DNA of 37,734 nt from Cereibacter johrii (GCF_001720585.1 NZ_MABH01000070.1:1-37734), one strand, 5' to 3'; shown: positions 1 to 8,732, numbered from the stretch's first letter. Notes: generated by a model not told the origin, from the letters alone. Made by a program: numbers and translations.

Positions 1-745
1 CGCGCAGGTCCGCGGCCAGCCCCTCGGGCGCTTCGCCGTCACTCGCCTCGGGCCCGGGCAGCGGCACGCCGCGGGCGGCAAGATAGTCCTCGGCCATGGT
101 CACGAAGCCGATCATGCGCTCGTAGCTCTCGCGCGCCGTCTCGGCGAAGGTGAAGAGCCCGTGCTGCTCCAGCCAGAGTCCCCCCACCGAAGGGTCGCGC
201 GCGAAGGCCTCCCTGCAGGCGTGGCTGAGCGCATAGCCCGGCATCACATAGGGCACCCAGCCCACGCGCCCGCCGAAGAGCTCGGCCACCACCGGCTCCA
301 TGTCGGCCTGATCGGCCAGAGCAAGGATGGCGGTCGCATGGGTGTGGTCGACGAAGGCGTGCGGCATGTAGGCATGGAGCAGCGCCTCGACCGACGGGGT
401 GGGCGCCGAGGGATCGAGCAGATGGGCGCGCAGAAGCGCCACCATCTCCTCGTCGGACATGTGCGGCACGTCGCGCGTCTCGAGGAGCGGCGCGAGATGC
501 ATGGCGGGAAGGCCCGGCGCCTCGATGTCGCCCAGATCCCAGCCCGAGCCCTTCACATGGATCAGCATGCCCTCGGGCGAGGAGATCTTGACCGAGGTGT
601 TGCCGCCGCCGTGGAGGACGAGATCGGGATCCTGCCCGATCAGGCGCGAGCTGTAGACCCGCAGGCCCAGCTCCGCAGGCTCGCCCCGCGCTTGGGCTTC
701 GGCGGCGAAGGTCTCCGCCTCGGTGTCGTTCCAGCGGCTCTGCAT
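1..745 (-). CDS. Class II aldolase/adducin-domain protein, RhaD-like (3' end outside window)
   Basis: The N-terminal 248 residues of a class II (zinc) aldolase are visible; the gene runs off the left edge. The start resembles the bifunctional rhamnulose-phosphate aldolase/short-chain dehydrogenase family: SRWNDTEAE, then DLVLHGGGNTSVK, KGSGWDL, the metal-binding DHTHA pair of histidines and a third histidine in LEQHGLFTF. Full members of that family carry a C-terminal dehydrogenase domain, which cannot be checked here. The ATG follows GGGAG at a normal distance. It is the last visible gene of the lsrACDB operon, 63 bp after lsrB, with a strong hairpin in the gap. In enteric lsr operons lsrF occupies this position, so it may cleave a phosphorylated AI-2 intermediate; that is inference. 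Aldolase family is secure, substrate is not. Confidence 0.85.
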   Translation of the reverse strand, partial: MQSRWNDTEAETFAAEAQARGEPAELGLRVYSSRLIGQDPDLVLHGGGNTSVKISSPEGMLIHVKGSGWDLGDIEAPGLPAMHLAPLLETRDVPHMSDEEMVALLRAHLLDPSAPTPSVEALLHAYMPHAFVDHTHATAILALADQADMEPVVAELFGGRVGWVPYVMPGYALSHACREAFARDPSVGGLWLEQHGLFTFAETARESYERMIGFVTMAEDYLAARGVPLPGPEASDGEAPEGLAADLR

Positions 746-765
746 GGCAATCTCCCTGTCATGGT

Positions 766-790
766 GCGGGGGCGCCGGAAGCGCCCCCGC
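766..790 (-). promoter_or_regulatory. Intercistronic stem-loop after lsrB
   Basis: Perfect 10-bp stem GCGGGGGCGC / GCGCCCCCGC with a 5-nt loop, between the lsrB stop and the aldolase start. There is no T-run after it on the minus strand, so it looks less like a full terminator than a 3'-end stabiliser that keeps binding-protein mRNA more abundant than the distal gene, as known for malE-malF. The role is inferred. Confidence 0.6.
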
Positions 791-808
791 GATCCGAGGC
801 CTCCGGCC

Positions 809-1825
809 TCAGAAGTCGAAGTTGTCGATGTTCTCGGCGGTGAAGACCGTGCGCTCGGGCAGCAGGATGATGCCGTTGCCCTCGGCCTCGTAATCGTAGC
901 CCTGCACCGAATTGGGCGAAACCTCGACCGAACCGATGCCCGGCACCTCGAGACTGTCGCCCACGTTGAGCGGGCCGTCCTTCAGCACATGGGCCGCGAC
1001 GGCGACCGAAATGGCCCCCTGTTGCGTCACGTCCCAGAGGCCGAACCGCTCGACGGTGCCGCGCTTGACATAGGGGCGCATCACGTTGGGCGTCGAGAAG
1101 CCCACGATCGTCACCTCGCCCGCCCGGCCGAGGTTCTCCGCCGCCTGCGCCGAGGCCGGCAGCGCGTTCGCGTCGGGCGCGATGATCGCATCGAGATCGG
1201 GATAGGCGCTCAGGATGCTCTCGGCGGTCTGCAGCGACTTCTGCGCGTCGTTGTAGCCATACTGGGTGGTCACGATCTCCCAGCCCGGATGGTCGGCCGC
1301 GATCTTTGCCTTGGCGGCCTCGGCCCAGGCATTCTGGTCGGTGACGGTCGGCGAGGAATAGAAGAAGGCCACCTTGGCCTTTTCCTTGCCTTCGAGCCCG
1401 TCATTGGCCATGTCGACGAGAAGCCCGCCGAGCTGCTCGGGCGTGCCCTGGTTGATGTAGTAGGAGCGGCAGTCGGGGTTCACGTCGCTGTCCCAGGTCA
1501 TCACCAGCACGTCGCGCGCCATGGCCTGCTTCAGCGCGGGGCAGAGCCCGTCCGGCGAGACCGACGAGAGCACGATGGCCCCGTAGCCCTGGTTGACGAA
1601 GTTGTTCACGAACTGGACCTGCCCCGAGACGCTGGGCTCGGTCGGACCGTCGTAGGTCACCTTGACGCCCAGCTCCTCGCCCATCTTCATCGCGCCGTTG
1701 CCGCCCGAGGTGAAGAAACCCACCCCGACCAGCTTCGGGATGAAGGCGATCTCCTGCGCGGCCGCCACATTGGCCGCCATCAGTCCTGCGGCAACCGTGC
1801 CGAGCAGCCTCACCGTCTTACGCAT
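809..1825 (-). CDS. lsrB: AI-2 periplasmic binding protein LsrB
   Basis: Periplasmic receptor for autoinducer-2, 338 aa. A signal peptide (about residues 1-23, ending AAA-Q) precedes a sugar-type periplasmic binding fold. The start of the mature protein, [20 protein letters not shown], closely follows enteric LsrB. The residues reported to contact AI-2 in Salmonella LsrB (Lys35, Asp116, Asp166, Gln167, Pro220, Ala222) are all matched here by Lys31, Asp112, Asp163, Gln164, Pro217 and Ala219, which separates it from rhamnose-binding RhaS. The long in-frame extension upstream is rejected: ATG at 1825 has a strong GGAGGAGGAG site and directly starts the signal peptide. Fourth gene of the leftward lsrACDB operon; highest-expression gene expected. 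Confidence 0.95.
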   Translation of the reverse strand: MRKTVRLLGTVAAGLMAANVAAAQEIAFIPKLVGVGFFTSGGNGAMKMGEELGVKVTYDGPTEPSVSGQVQFVNNFVNQGYGAIVLSSVSPDGLCPALKQAMARDVLVMTWDSDVNPDCRSYYINQGTPEQLGGLLVDMANDGLEGKEKAKVAFFYSSPTVTDQNAWAEAAKAKIAADHPGWEIVTTQYGYNDAQKSLQTAESILSAYPDLDAIIAPDANALPASAQAAENLGRAGEVTIVGFSTPNVMRPYVKRGTVERFGLWDVTQQGAISVAVAAHVLKDGPLNVGDSLEVPGIGSVEVSPNSVQGYDYEAEGNGIILLPERTVFTAENIDNFDF

Positions 1826-1860
1826 CTGTTCTCCTCCTCCGTTGATCGTATGGCCGGCGG

Positions 1861-2844
1861 TCAGTCGGCCCGCCGCAGCCGCACCGGTATGAAGTCCCGC
1901 AGCAGCTCGGCGCCGTAGCGCAGGGCGACGACGAGGACCAGCAGCGCCCCGGACAGCGCGCTGGAAATCTGGCTCGGCACGCCGCTCATCTGGAGGCCCT
2001 GCTGGAGGTAGCCGATGATGAAGGTGGCGATGATCGTGCCGAGGACGGAGCCCTGCCCGCCGTAGATCGAGGCCCCGCCGAGGACGGCCGCGGTGATCGC
2101 GGGCAGAAGCGTGGCGCTGCCGAGATCGACGCGGGCCGAGCCGAAGTAGGCCGAGAGCATCAGCCCGGCGAGGGCGGCCGCAAGGCCGGTCAGGACATAG
2201 GTCACGAGCTGCACGCGGAAGACGGGCATCCCGGAATGGCGCGCGGCCTCGGCGTTCTGGCCGATCTGGAACACGAGCCGGCCGAACCGGGTCAGGTGCA
2301 GGAGCACGAGAAGCACCGCCGCGAAGACGAGGAAGACGACGAGCGGCATGGGCAGACCCAGCACCTGGGCATAGCCGAGCGCGGTGAAGGCCTCGGGAAA
2401 GCCGCCGATCCCCTCGTAGCCGCTGGCGCCGACGACTCCCGACAGGACCGTCGCCGCGCCCGAGAACATGTAGAGCGAGCCCAGCGTCACCACGAGCGGT
2501 TGCAGCCGGGTAAGCCGGATGATCGTCGCATTGAGCAGCCCCGCCGCGGCGCCGGTGGCAAGGCCCACCGCCAGCGACAGGGGCAGCGGGAGGCCGAAGA
2601 AGTTGGCGATGCCGAAGGCGATCGCCGCGAGCCCCACGGTCGAGGCGAAGCTCACGTCGATGCCGCCTGCGATGATGACGAGCGTCAGCGGCACCGCCAC
2701 GATCCCCACCTGCACGAAATCCGAGGTGCCGAACAGGAGCGACGAGGGCCGGAGGAAGCGCGGGTTCATCATGCCGAAGATGGCAAGCTCGGCCATCAGG
2801 ATCAGGAGGAGCAGCACCTCCCAGCGCATCAGGTGGCGGTTCAT
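1861..2844 (-). CDS. lsrD: AI-2 ABC transporter permease LsrD
   Basis: Inner-membrane permease of the BPD_transp_2 (RbsC-like) family, 327 aa, about ten hydrophobic segments. Hallmarks include [44 protein letters not shown] and [18 protein letters not shown]; the YEGIGGFP and [12 protein letters not shown] stretches follow E. coli LsrD. The start ATGAACCGC overlaps the lsrC stop by 4 bp (ATGA), indicating translational coupling. It pairs with LsrC to form the channel energised by LsrA. Confidence 0.93.
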   Translation of the reverse strand: MNRHLMRWEVLLLLILMAELAIFGMMNPRFLRPSSLLFGTSDFVQVGIVAVPLTLVIIAGGIDVSFASTVGLAAIAFGIANFFGLPLPLSLAVGLATGAAAGLLNATIIRLTRLQPLVVTLGSLYMFSGAATVLSGVVGASGYEGIGGFPEAFTALGYAQVLGLPMPLVVFLVFAAVLLVLLHLTRFGRLVFQIGQNAEAARHSGMPVFRVQLVTYVLTGLAAALAGLMLSAYFGSARVDLGSATLLPAITAAVLGGASIYGGQGSVLGTIIATFIIGYLQQGLQMSGVPSQISSALSGALLVLVVALRYGAELLRDFIPVRLRRAD

Positions 2845-3851
2845 GCGGCATCCTCCAGATCGCGGGTGGACGAGATCCTGTGGCCCGAGCGGCGGTAGCG
2901 CGCCGCGCGGTCGCGGGCCTCGAGCGCGATGCGCAGCCGCCCGTCGATCAGGAGGACGGCCAGCAGCATGGCGCCGCCGATCAGGTCGTTCCAGTAGGCG
3001 GGGATGCGCAGGAAGACGAGCGAGGTGTCGATCGAGGTGAAGAAGATCACGCCGATCACCACGCCCGCCACGGTGCCCACGCCGCCCAGAAGGCTGATCC
3101 CGCCCAGCACGAGCGCGGCGATGGCGCGCAGCTCGATCCCGCTGCCGGCCTGGTTCGGCACGAAGCCGATCTGCGCGGCGAAGGCGATGCCCGCCAGCGC
3201 ATACATCGCGCCGCCCCAGACGAAGACCAGGAACTCGATCCGCTTCACCGGCAGGCCCAGATGGTGCGCCGCCGCCCGGTTGTCGCCGGTGACGAAGACC
3301 CAGCCGCCCCGGCGCGAGCGCAGGAACAGCCAGACGGCGAGAATGGCCCCGGCCGTCACCATGCCCATCACCGAGAGGCCCGCGAAGGATTTGGCGCCCA
3401 AGGCCTTCAGATCCTCGGGCAGATCCTCGATCCATTCGCCGCCCGTGGCGATCAGCATCACGCCGCGGAAAAGCCCGAGCGTGCCGAGCGTCGCCACGAT
3501 CGAGGGCACGCGCAGCACCGCGACGAGAAGCCCGCTCAGCGCCCCGGCAAGGAGGCCCGTCCCCAGCGCCGCGGCCGAAGCCAGAGGCAGCGGCAGGCCC
3601 TGATTGAGCGTGAGGCCCAGCGTGACCGCCGAAAGACCCAGCACCGAGCCTCCCGAGACGTCGATGTTGCGCGTGAGGATGACGGGGAAGATCCCCAGCG
3701 CCACCAGCATGAGGACGAGGCCGTTCGACCAGATGATGCCGGCGGTGCGGACCGAGAGGAACCCCGGTGCGGCCGCGCCCACGGCCAAAAGGACGAGGAC
3801 GGTCACGATGAAGAGCGTCGCGACCCGGTCGCGGGCGATGCGGTCAAGCAT
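2841..3851 (-). CDS. lsrC: AI-2 ABC transporter permease LsrC
   Basis: Second RbsC-type permease, 336 aa, with multiple transmembrane helices. The stretches [44 protein letters not shown] and [14 protein letters not shown] match LsrC of E. coli in order and spacing. The start lies inside the end of lsrA (8-bp overlap) and the stop overlaps lsrD by 4 bp, so lsrA-C-D is a tightly coupled unit. The long arginine-rich C-terminal tail ([13 protein letters not shown]) is cytoplasmic and seems unremarkable. Confidence 0.93.
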   Translation of the reverse strand: MLDRIARDRVATLFIVTVLVLLAVGAAAPGFLSVRTAGIIWSNGLVLMLVALGIFPVILTRNIDVSGGSVLGLSAVTLGLTLNQGLPLPLASAAALGTGLLAGALSGLLVAVLRVPSIVATLGTLGLFRGVMLIATGGEWIEDLPEDLKALGAKSFAGLSVMGMVTAGAILAVWLFLRSRRGGWVFVTGDNRAAAHHLGLPVKRIEFLVFVWGGAMYALAGIAFAAQIGFVPNQAGSGIELRAIAALVLGGISLLGGVGTVAGVVIGVIFFTSIDTSLVFLRIPAYWNDLIGGAMLLAVLLIDGRLRIALEARDRAARYRRSGHRISSTRDLEDAA

Positions 3852-5319
3852 GGGCGGCCTCCCCGGCCTCGAAGGCGAGCTCGGCTATCTCGTCGGTCGA
3901 GGCGCCCGCCGGAAGCTCTCCCGCCAGATGCCCGCCGGCCATGACGGCGATCCGGTCGGCCAGCCGCCGCACCTCGTCGAAATCCGACGAGATGAGCAGG
4001 ACCGCGGTGCCCTGCTCGGCCAGATCCTCGACGATGCGGTAGATGTCGTTGCGCGCCCCCACATCGACGCCGCGGGTGGGCTCGTCGAGGATCAGCACCT
4101 TCGGTGCGGCGGCGAGGCACTTGGCCAGCAGCACCTTCTGCTGGTTGCCGCCCGAGAGGCGGCCCACCGGCTGATCGGCCTCCTCGCAGCGGATGCCGAG
4201 CTGCGCGCGATACTGCTCGAACCGGCGCCGCTCGCGCCCGGGGCGCAGGAAGAAGGGCAGCGTGCCATGCACCAGCGCCGAGACGTTCCAGTAGAGCGGC
4301 GCCTCGAGGAAGAGCCCGTATTGCTGGCGGTCCTCGGACAGATGGACGAGCCCCGCCCGCATGGCATCGGCCGGACCGCGCGCGCGGAAGTCACGGCCGC
4401 CCAGAGTGACCCGCCCGCCCGAGGGCGTGCGCAGGCCCACCAGCGTCTCGGCAAGCTCGGTCCGCCCCGCGCCCACGACGCCGGTCAGCCCGAGGATCTC
4501 GCCCGGCCGGAGCGAGAGCGAGATCTCGACGAAGCCCTCGCCGCTCAGCCGCTCGAGCGCGAGCACCGGCGCCCCCTCGATCTCGCGCATCCGCTCGCGC
4601 GCGTCGAGCGCGGTGACGCCCGGGCTCATGGCCGCGAGGATCTCGGCATCCGGGCTCGTCTCCATCGCCTCGGCGAAGACCACATGGCCGTCGCGGAGCA
4701 CGGTGATCCGGTCGGCCACGGCGCGCAGCTCGTGCAGCTTGTGCGAGATGAAGACGAGGCCGTGGCCCTGGGCGCGCAGCGCCCGCATGTGCCCGAAGAG
4801 CGTCCTGACCTCGTGCGGCGTCAGTGCCGAGGTGGGCTCGTCGAGGATCAGCACCTTCGCCTCGCGCAGGAGCCCGCGCAGGATCTCGACGATCTGCCGG
4901 TCCGCGATCTCGAGCGTGGCGGCCTTGGCATCGGGCGAGAGCGACACGCCGAGCTGCGCGATCAGCGCCTGGACCCGCGCGCGGTAGGCGCCTGCGGGCT
5001 TCGGCATCCCCACGGCGATGTTCTGCAGCACGGTCTGGTTCGGAAAGATGTGCGCTTCCTGCGGCACGAGATAGAGGCCCATGGCCTGCGCCTGTGCGGG
5101 CGTGGCGGGCACCAGCGGTTCACCGCCCAGCCGCACCTCGCCGCCCGACGGGGCGACCAGCCCCGCGAGGATCTTCATCAGGGTCGACTTGCCCGCGCCA
5201 TTGCCGCCCAGAAGCGCATGGATCTCGCCCGCGCGGACCGAGAAATGGACCCCCTTGAGCACGCGGACGGCCGCGTAGCTCTTCGAGACGGACCGCAGTT
5301 CGGCGAGCAGCTTGTCCAT
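3844..5319 (-). CDS. lsrA: AI-2 ABC transporter ATP-binding protein LsrA
   Basis: Double-domain sugar-type ATPase (RbsA family), 491 aa. The first nucleotide-binding domain has Walker A GGNGAGKST (about residue 38), Walker B VLILDEPTSAL and a degenerate signature around IADRQIVEIL, as is usual for the family. The second has a divergent P-loop GVVGAGRTEL, signature LSGGNQQK and VLILDEPTRGVDVGA. First gene of the leftward operon. ATG has GAGGAGG four bases upstream, and a promoter lies about 60-95 bp upstream in the control region shared with lsrR. Confidence 0.93.
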   Translation of the reverse strand: MDKLLAELRSVSKSYAAVRVLKGVHFSVRAGEIHALLGGNGAGKSTLMKILAGLVAPSGGEVRLGGEPLVPATPAQAQAMGLYLVPQEAHIFPNQTVLQNIAVGMPKPAGAYRARVQALIAQLGVSLSPDAKAATLEIADRQIVEILRGLLREAKVLILDEPTSALTPHEVRTLFGHMRALRAQGHGLVFISHKLHELRAVADRITVLRDGHVVFAEAMETSPDAEILAAMSPGVTALDARERMREIEGAPVLALERLSGEGFVEISLSLRPGEILGLTGVVGAGRTELAETLVGLRTPSGGRVTLGGRDFRARGPADAMRAGLVHLSEDRQQYGLFLEAPLYWNVSALVHGTLPFFLRPGRERRRFEQYRAQLGIRCEEADQPVGRLSGGNQQKVLLAKCLAAAPKVLILDEPTRGVDVGARNDIYRIVEDLAEQGTAVLLISSDFDEVRRLADRIAVMAGGHLAGELPAGASTDEIAELAFEAGEAAHA

Positions 5320-5385
5320 AACGCCTCCTCACGTCGTGGCCCCGCAGGACAGACGGTTGCCCGTTCATTTGTCCTTTGCTGTTAC

Positions 5386-5415
5386 ATTTTGTGCAAGACA
5401 GTCTCGATCTGTCAA
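5386..5415 (-). promoter_or_regulatory. Predicted sigma-70 promoter of lsrACDB
   Basis: Read on the minus strand: -35 TTGACA (5415-5410, perfect), 18-bp spacer, -10 CAAAAT (5391-5386, 4 of 6). This predicts a start near 5379 and a leader of about 60 nt to the lsrA ATG. The 5320-5534 control region is clearly more AT-rich than its surroundings. Confidence 0.5.
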
Positions 5416-5465
5416 TCTCATTCCGCAACATTTTCATGCTGCACCGCAGATGAACTCCACGATTG

Positions 5466-5500
5466 ACTTGTTCAAATGTTTCTCTGACAAGTAGTATGAT
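5466..5500 (+). promoter_or_regulatory. Predicted lsrR promoter with overlapping dyad (candidate LsrR operator)
   Basis: Candidate promoter TTCAAA (5471-5476), 18-bp spacer, TATGAT (5495-5500), giving a leader of about 28 nt to the lsrR ATG. It is overlapped by an inverted repeat ACTTGT (5466-5471) / ACAAGT (5487-5492) and contains TTGTTCAA (5468-5475); a related TTGTGCAA occurs at 5389-5396 next to the lsrA -10. These are reasonable candidates for LsrR sites; binding is inferred. Confidence 0.4.
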
Positions 5501-5534
5501 CGTAGCCGCAACGCGGTGGAAAGGGACGGCATCC

Positions 5535-6473
5535 ATGGTGGAACAGACCCGGAGCGACTTCGACGAAGCGCTCATGGCACGCGTGGCCTGGCTCTATTAC
5601 AACGACGGGCTGACCCAGAACGAGGTGGGAGAGATCCTCAACATCTCGCGCATCAAGGTCTCGCGGCTGCTCGATCAGGGGCGCAGCTCGGGCCTGATCC
5701 AGGTGCGGATCAACTCGCGCCAGCAGGGCTGTCTCGAGCTCGAGACCCGGATGAAGCGGGAATTCGGGCTGGCCGACTGCCGGGTGATTCCCGAAAGCCC
5801 GGTGGAGGATGTGAACCTGCGCGTGGGTCAGGCGGCCGCGCAGTATCTCATGCAGAAGCTCGCCTTCGGCGAGACGATCTCGGTCGGCTGGGGCGAGACG
5901 GTGACGCATTCGATCCGGATGCTGGGCCACACCGCGCAGGAGCGCGGCATCGGGCTCTATTCCCTCACCGGCGGCGTGCAGACCTATGTCGAGGGGATGC
6001 GCGAGGCCAACTGGCACCGCAACGTCAACATCATCCCCGCCCCTCTCGTGGTCTCGACCCCCGAGCTTGCCCGCGCGCTGATGCAGGAGCCCGCGATCGC
6101 GGCGCTCATGGCCCGCGCGCTCGAGGCCGACTACAAGCTGGTGGGGATCGGCGGCCTCGGCGAGAGCGCCACCGTGGTCACGCAGGGCTATATCTCGGCG
6201 GGCGAGATCGACCCGCTGCGCCGGGGCGGGGCGCGCGGCGACATCCTCTGCCGCTTCTACGACCGGCGCGGGCAGGACATCGGCGTGCCGCTGCACGAGC
6301 GCGTGGTGGGGGTCGATCTCGACCAGCTCCGCCGGTCGGAGCGCGTGATCGGCGCCGCGGGCGGGCCGGCCAAGACCGGCCCCATCCTCTCGGCCCTGCG
6401 CGGCGAGATCCTCGACATTCTCATCACGGACGAGCCCACGGCGCTCGCCCTCCTCGACGCCGCGGAGGCCTGA
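5535..6473 (+). CDS. lsrR: Transcriptional regulator LsrR (SorC family)
   Basis: SorC/DeoR-type repressor, 312 aa. An N-terminal helix-turn-helix (about 22-52: DGLTQNEVGEILNISRIKVS) is followed by the sugar-isomerase-like effector domain, with SVGWGETVTHSIRML, SLTGGVQTYVEGM, VNIIPAPLVVS, GIGGLGESATVV and GYISAGE as in LsrR. In enteric bacteria phospho-AI-2 releases this repressor. ATG 5535 is chosen over in-frame starts at 5463 and 5496 because homology begins here and those upstream codons overlap the predicted promoter. The stop is 3 bp before lsrK, so the two are co-transcribed, opposite to the transporter operon. Confidence 0.9.
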   Translation: MVEQTRSDFDEALMARVAWLYYNDGLTQNEVGEILNISRIKVSRLLDQGRSSGLIQVRINSRQQGCLELETRMKREFGLADCRVIPESPVEDVNLRVGQAAAQYLMQKLAFGETISVGWGETVTHSIRMLGHTAQERGIGLYSLTGGVQTYVEGMREANWHRNVNIIPAPLVVSTPELARALMQEPAIAALMARALEADYKLVGIGGLGESATVVTQGYISAGEIDPLRRGGARGDILCRFYDRRGQDIGVPLHERVVGVDLDQLRRSERVIGAAGGPAKTGPILSALRGEILDILITDEPTALALLDAAEA

Positions 6474-6476
6474 CCC

Positions 6477-8006
6477 ATGCCCTATTTCCTTGCCATCGAC
6501 GCCGGAACCGGCAGCGGCCGTGCCGTCCTCTTCGACGAGACCGGCGCCGAGATCGCGGCCTCGGGTCAGGAATGGTGGCATGTGGCCGACCCGCGCTATC
6601 CCGGCTCGATGGATTTCGACACCGAAGGCAACTGGGCGATCCTCGCCCGCTGCTGCCGCGAGGTGATCGCGCGGAGCGGCGTCGATCCCGCCCGGATCCG
6701 CGCGGTCAGCGCGACCGCCATGCGCGAGGCCTTCGTGCTGCATGACGCGACCGGCCGCGAGATCTGGGCCTGCGCCAATGTCGATGCCCGCGCGGGCGCC
6801 GAGGTGCGCGAGCTGAAGGAGGCCCATCCGGGGCTCGAGGCCGAGATCTATGCGCGCTCGGGCCAGACCTATGCGCTCGGCGCGCTGCCGCGGCTGGCCT
6901 GGCTCCGCCGCCACGCGCCCGAGACGCTGGCGCGGGCGCGCAGCCTCACCATGCTGTCCGACTGGATCCTCTACCGGCTCTCGGGCGAGCTGACGCTGGA
7001 GCCGTCGAACGGCGGCACGACGGGCCTTCTCGATCTGCGCACCCGCGCGCCCCTGACCGACGCGCTGGCGACGGTGGGGCTGCCCACCGACCTCTTCCCG
7101 CGCGGCGTCACCACCGGCGAGGTGGTGGGCGAGGTCCAGCCGGCGGCCGCCGCCGAAACCGGCCTCGCCCCCGGCACGCTGGTCGTTGCGGGCGGCGGCG
7201 ACTGCCAGACGGGCGCGCTCGGCTTGGGCATCGTGCACGAGGGCGATTGCGCCGTGCTGGGGGGCACCTTCTGGCAGCAGGTGGTCAATGTTCCGCTGAC
7301 GCTCACCGATCCGACCATGAACCTGCGGATCAATCCGCACATGGTGGCGGGCCTGAACCAGGCCGAGGCCATCAGCTTCTTCGTGGGCGCGGTGATGCGC
7401 TGGTTCCGCGACACCTTCGGGCAGGGCCGCGACTATGCCGCCCTCGAGGTCCAGTCGATGCAGGTCCCGCCGGGGGCGCACGGGATCATTCCGATCTTCT
7501 CCGACGTGATGCGCTACGGCGACTGGTTCCACGCCGCACCGTCGCTGCTGAATCTCTCGCTCGATCCGGCTGCCTCGGGGCCTGCCGCGATCTTCCGTGC
7601 CTTGCAGGAGAATGCGGCCATCGTCGCGCGGCGCAACCTCGAGAGCGTCTTCGCCCTCACCGGCCACCGGCCCGAGCGGCTGGTCTTCGCGGGCGGCGCC
7701 GCGAAATCGGCGCACTGGTCGCAGATCCTGGCCGACGTCACCGGCCTCACCGTCGTCACGCCCGAGGTCAAGGAGGCCACCGCGCAGGGCTGCGCCTCGG
7801 CCGCGGCCACCGGAGCGGGCCATTTCGCCTCGCTCGCCGAGGCGGGCGGCGCCTGGATGCGGATCGACCGCACCTTCACGCCGGATCCGGCGCTCCGCCC
7901 GCTCTACGACGAGGCCGGCGACCGCTGGGCCCGCGCCTATGCCGCGCAGCGCGGCCTCGTGCAGGACGGCACCGCCACCGCCATGTGGCGCGCCCCCGGC
8001 ACCTGA
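6477..8006 (+). CDS. lsrK: Autoinducer-2 kinase LsrK
   Basis: FGGY-family carbohydrate kinase, 509 aa, phosphorylating AI-2 (DPD) in the cytoplasm and so trapping it and creating the LsrR inducer. N-terminal phosphate-binding motif DAGTGSGRAVLFD; family blocks SATAMREAFVLHD, WACANVDARAGAE, SGQTYALGALPRLAWL, MLSDWILYRLSGEL, EPSNGGTTGLLDL; catalytic-base region VVAGGGDCQTGALGLG; VLGGTFWQQVVN, IFSDVMRYGDWFHAAPS and FAGGAAKSAHWSQILADVTG. These match LsrK over its full length rather than xylulokinase or rhamnulokinase. Second gene of lsrR-lsrK-lsrG. Confidence 0.95.
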   Translation: MPYFLAIDAGTGSGRAVLFDETGAEIAASGQEWWHVADPRYPGSMDFDTEGNWAILARCCREVIARSGVDPARIRAVSATAMREAFVLHDATGREIWACANVDARAGAEVRELKEAHPGLEAEIYARSGQTYALGALPRLAWLRRHAPETLARARSLTMLSDWILYRLSGELTLEPSNGGTTGLLDLRTRAPLTDALATVGLPTDLFPRGVTTGEVVGEVQPAAAAETGLAPGTLVVAGGGDCQTGALGLGIVHEGDCAVLGGTFWQQVVNVPLTLTDPTMNLRINPHMVAGLNQAEAISFFVGAVMRWFRDTFGQGRDYAALEVQSMQVPPGAHGIIPIFSDVMRYGDWFHAAPSLLNLSLDPAASGPAAIFRALQENAAIVARRNLESVFALTGHRPERLVFAGGAAKSAHWSQILADVTGLTVVTPEVKEATAQGCASAAATGAGHFASLAEAGGAWMRIDRTFTPDPALRPLYDEAGDRWARAYAAQRGLVQDGTATAMWRAPGT

Positions 8007-8035
8007 CGATTCTCCCTTCCAGAAAGGAATAGGCC

Positions 8036-8344
8036 ATGCTGATCCAACTCGTGAACATCAAGGTGCAGGACGGCACCCGCGAGACCTTCCTCGAAGCCTT
8101 CCGGCTGAACTGCGACGGCACCCGGAAGGAGCCGGGCAACATCCGCTTCGATCTGCTGCACGATCCGGCGGACGAGAACAATTTCTTCGTCTACGAGATC
8201 TTCGAGAGCGAGGCGGCGCTCGATGCGCATCGGCAGACCGACCATTACCGGACCTGCGTGAAGATGATCGATCCGATCACGCTGGGCGGACGCAGCAAGA
8301 CCTATTTTACCCCCGTCCTGGTCCAGGAGCGGGCGCCGGCCTGA
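8036..8344 (+). CDS. lsrG: Phospho-AI-2 isomerase LsrG (ABM-fold)
   Basis: 102-aa protein of the antibiotic-biosynthesis-monooxygenase fold that isomerises phospho-DPD in AI-2 breakdown. The central stretch GNIRFDLLHDPADENNFFVY followed by HRQTDHYRTCV aligns directly with E. coli LsrG, including the conserved His-Tyr pair. AGAAAGGA precedes the ATG. Gap of 29 bp after lsrK. In enteric genomes lsrG ends the transporter operon, so its placement behind lsrK is a rearrangement. By consuming the inducer it would close the feedback loop. Confidence 0.9.
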   Translation: MLIQLVNIKVQDGTRETFLEAFRLNCDGTRKEPGNIRFDLLHDPADENNFFVYEIFESEAALDAHRQTDHYRTCVKMIDPITLGGRSKTYFTPVLVQERAPA

Positions 8345-8350
8345 CGCCGG

Positions 8351-8462
8351 GCAGACGGCCGCTCCGCCGTCTGCGCGCGGTGATCGAGCCCTCTGTCCGG
8401 CTCGTCCGCTTCCGGTGTCGGCCCGAGGCCCGGCAGGCGGCCGCTCCGCCGTCTGCGCGCGG
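8351..8462. repeat. Pair of 30-bp direct repeats, each a small hairpin
   Basis: Two copies, 8351-8380 and 8433-8462, differ at one base (GCAGACGG versus GCAGGCGG at the start). Each contains CCGCTCCG flanked by complementary arms, perfect in copy 1 (GCAGACGG / CCGTCTGC). They lie in the 388-bp non-coding gap after lsrG. Nothing recognisable as a gene is seen in the rest of the gap (8509-8732), apart from the ribosome-binding site of the next gene. Confidence 0.7.
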
Positions 8463-8473
8463 CTCGGCCCGTC

Positions 8474-8508
8474 CCGGCTGCGGAGGATCCTCCGCAGCCG
8501 GTTTTCTT
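8474..8508 (+). terminator. Rho-independent terminator of lsrRKG
   Basis: A perfect 28-nt palindrome (8474-8501; arms begin CCGGCTGCGGAGG) is followed at once by TTTTCTT. Classic intrinsic terminator for the rightward lsr transcript, 130 bp after lsrG and downstream of the repeat pair. Confidence 0.85.
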
Positions 8509-8732
8509 GCGCTGGTCCTCCTCCCCATGGTCGCGGGGATGGGGACGCAGAACCTTCCCGGCAGATCGGCCGGGACGATCCGGATGAAGAAGCGCCATCG
8601 CGCCGCGCCGCAGATCGTGGGCGCGCCGGCAGGCCTCGCACGCCGGGGTCGCCCGGGCACGAACGCTCTCGCGCTATGCCGCGGGGTCGGGCTGCGTTAG
8701 GCTCGCCCTGAGAAGGAACAGGGAGCGCTCAC

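Noticed and set aside
161-1918. Long open frame on the plus strand across the aldolase and lsrB genes
   Set aside because: Composition dominated by Arg/His/Gly with no family similarity; it is the antisense shadow of lsrB and the aldolase in GC-rich codons.
1861-5319. Rhamnose (RhaSTPQ) transporter interpretation, prompted by the RhaD-like aldolase
   Set aside because: LsrB keeps the AI-2 contact residues, LsrK and LsrG are diagnostic, and the regulator is SorC/LsrR type rather than the DeoR-type rhamnose regulator.
5463-5534. Alternative upstream starts for lsrR
   Set aside because: They overlap the predicted promoter and add residues absent from LsrR homologues.
5472-7823. Long minus-strand frame opposite lsrR-lsrK
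   Set aside because: Antisense shadow; the plus-strand frames have clear full-length homology.
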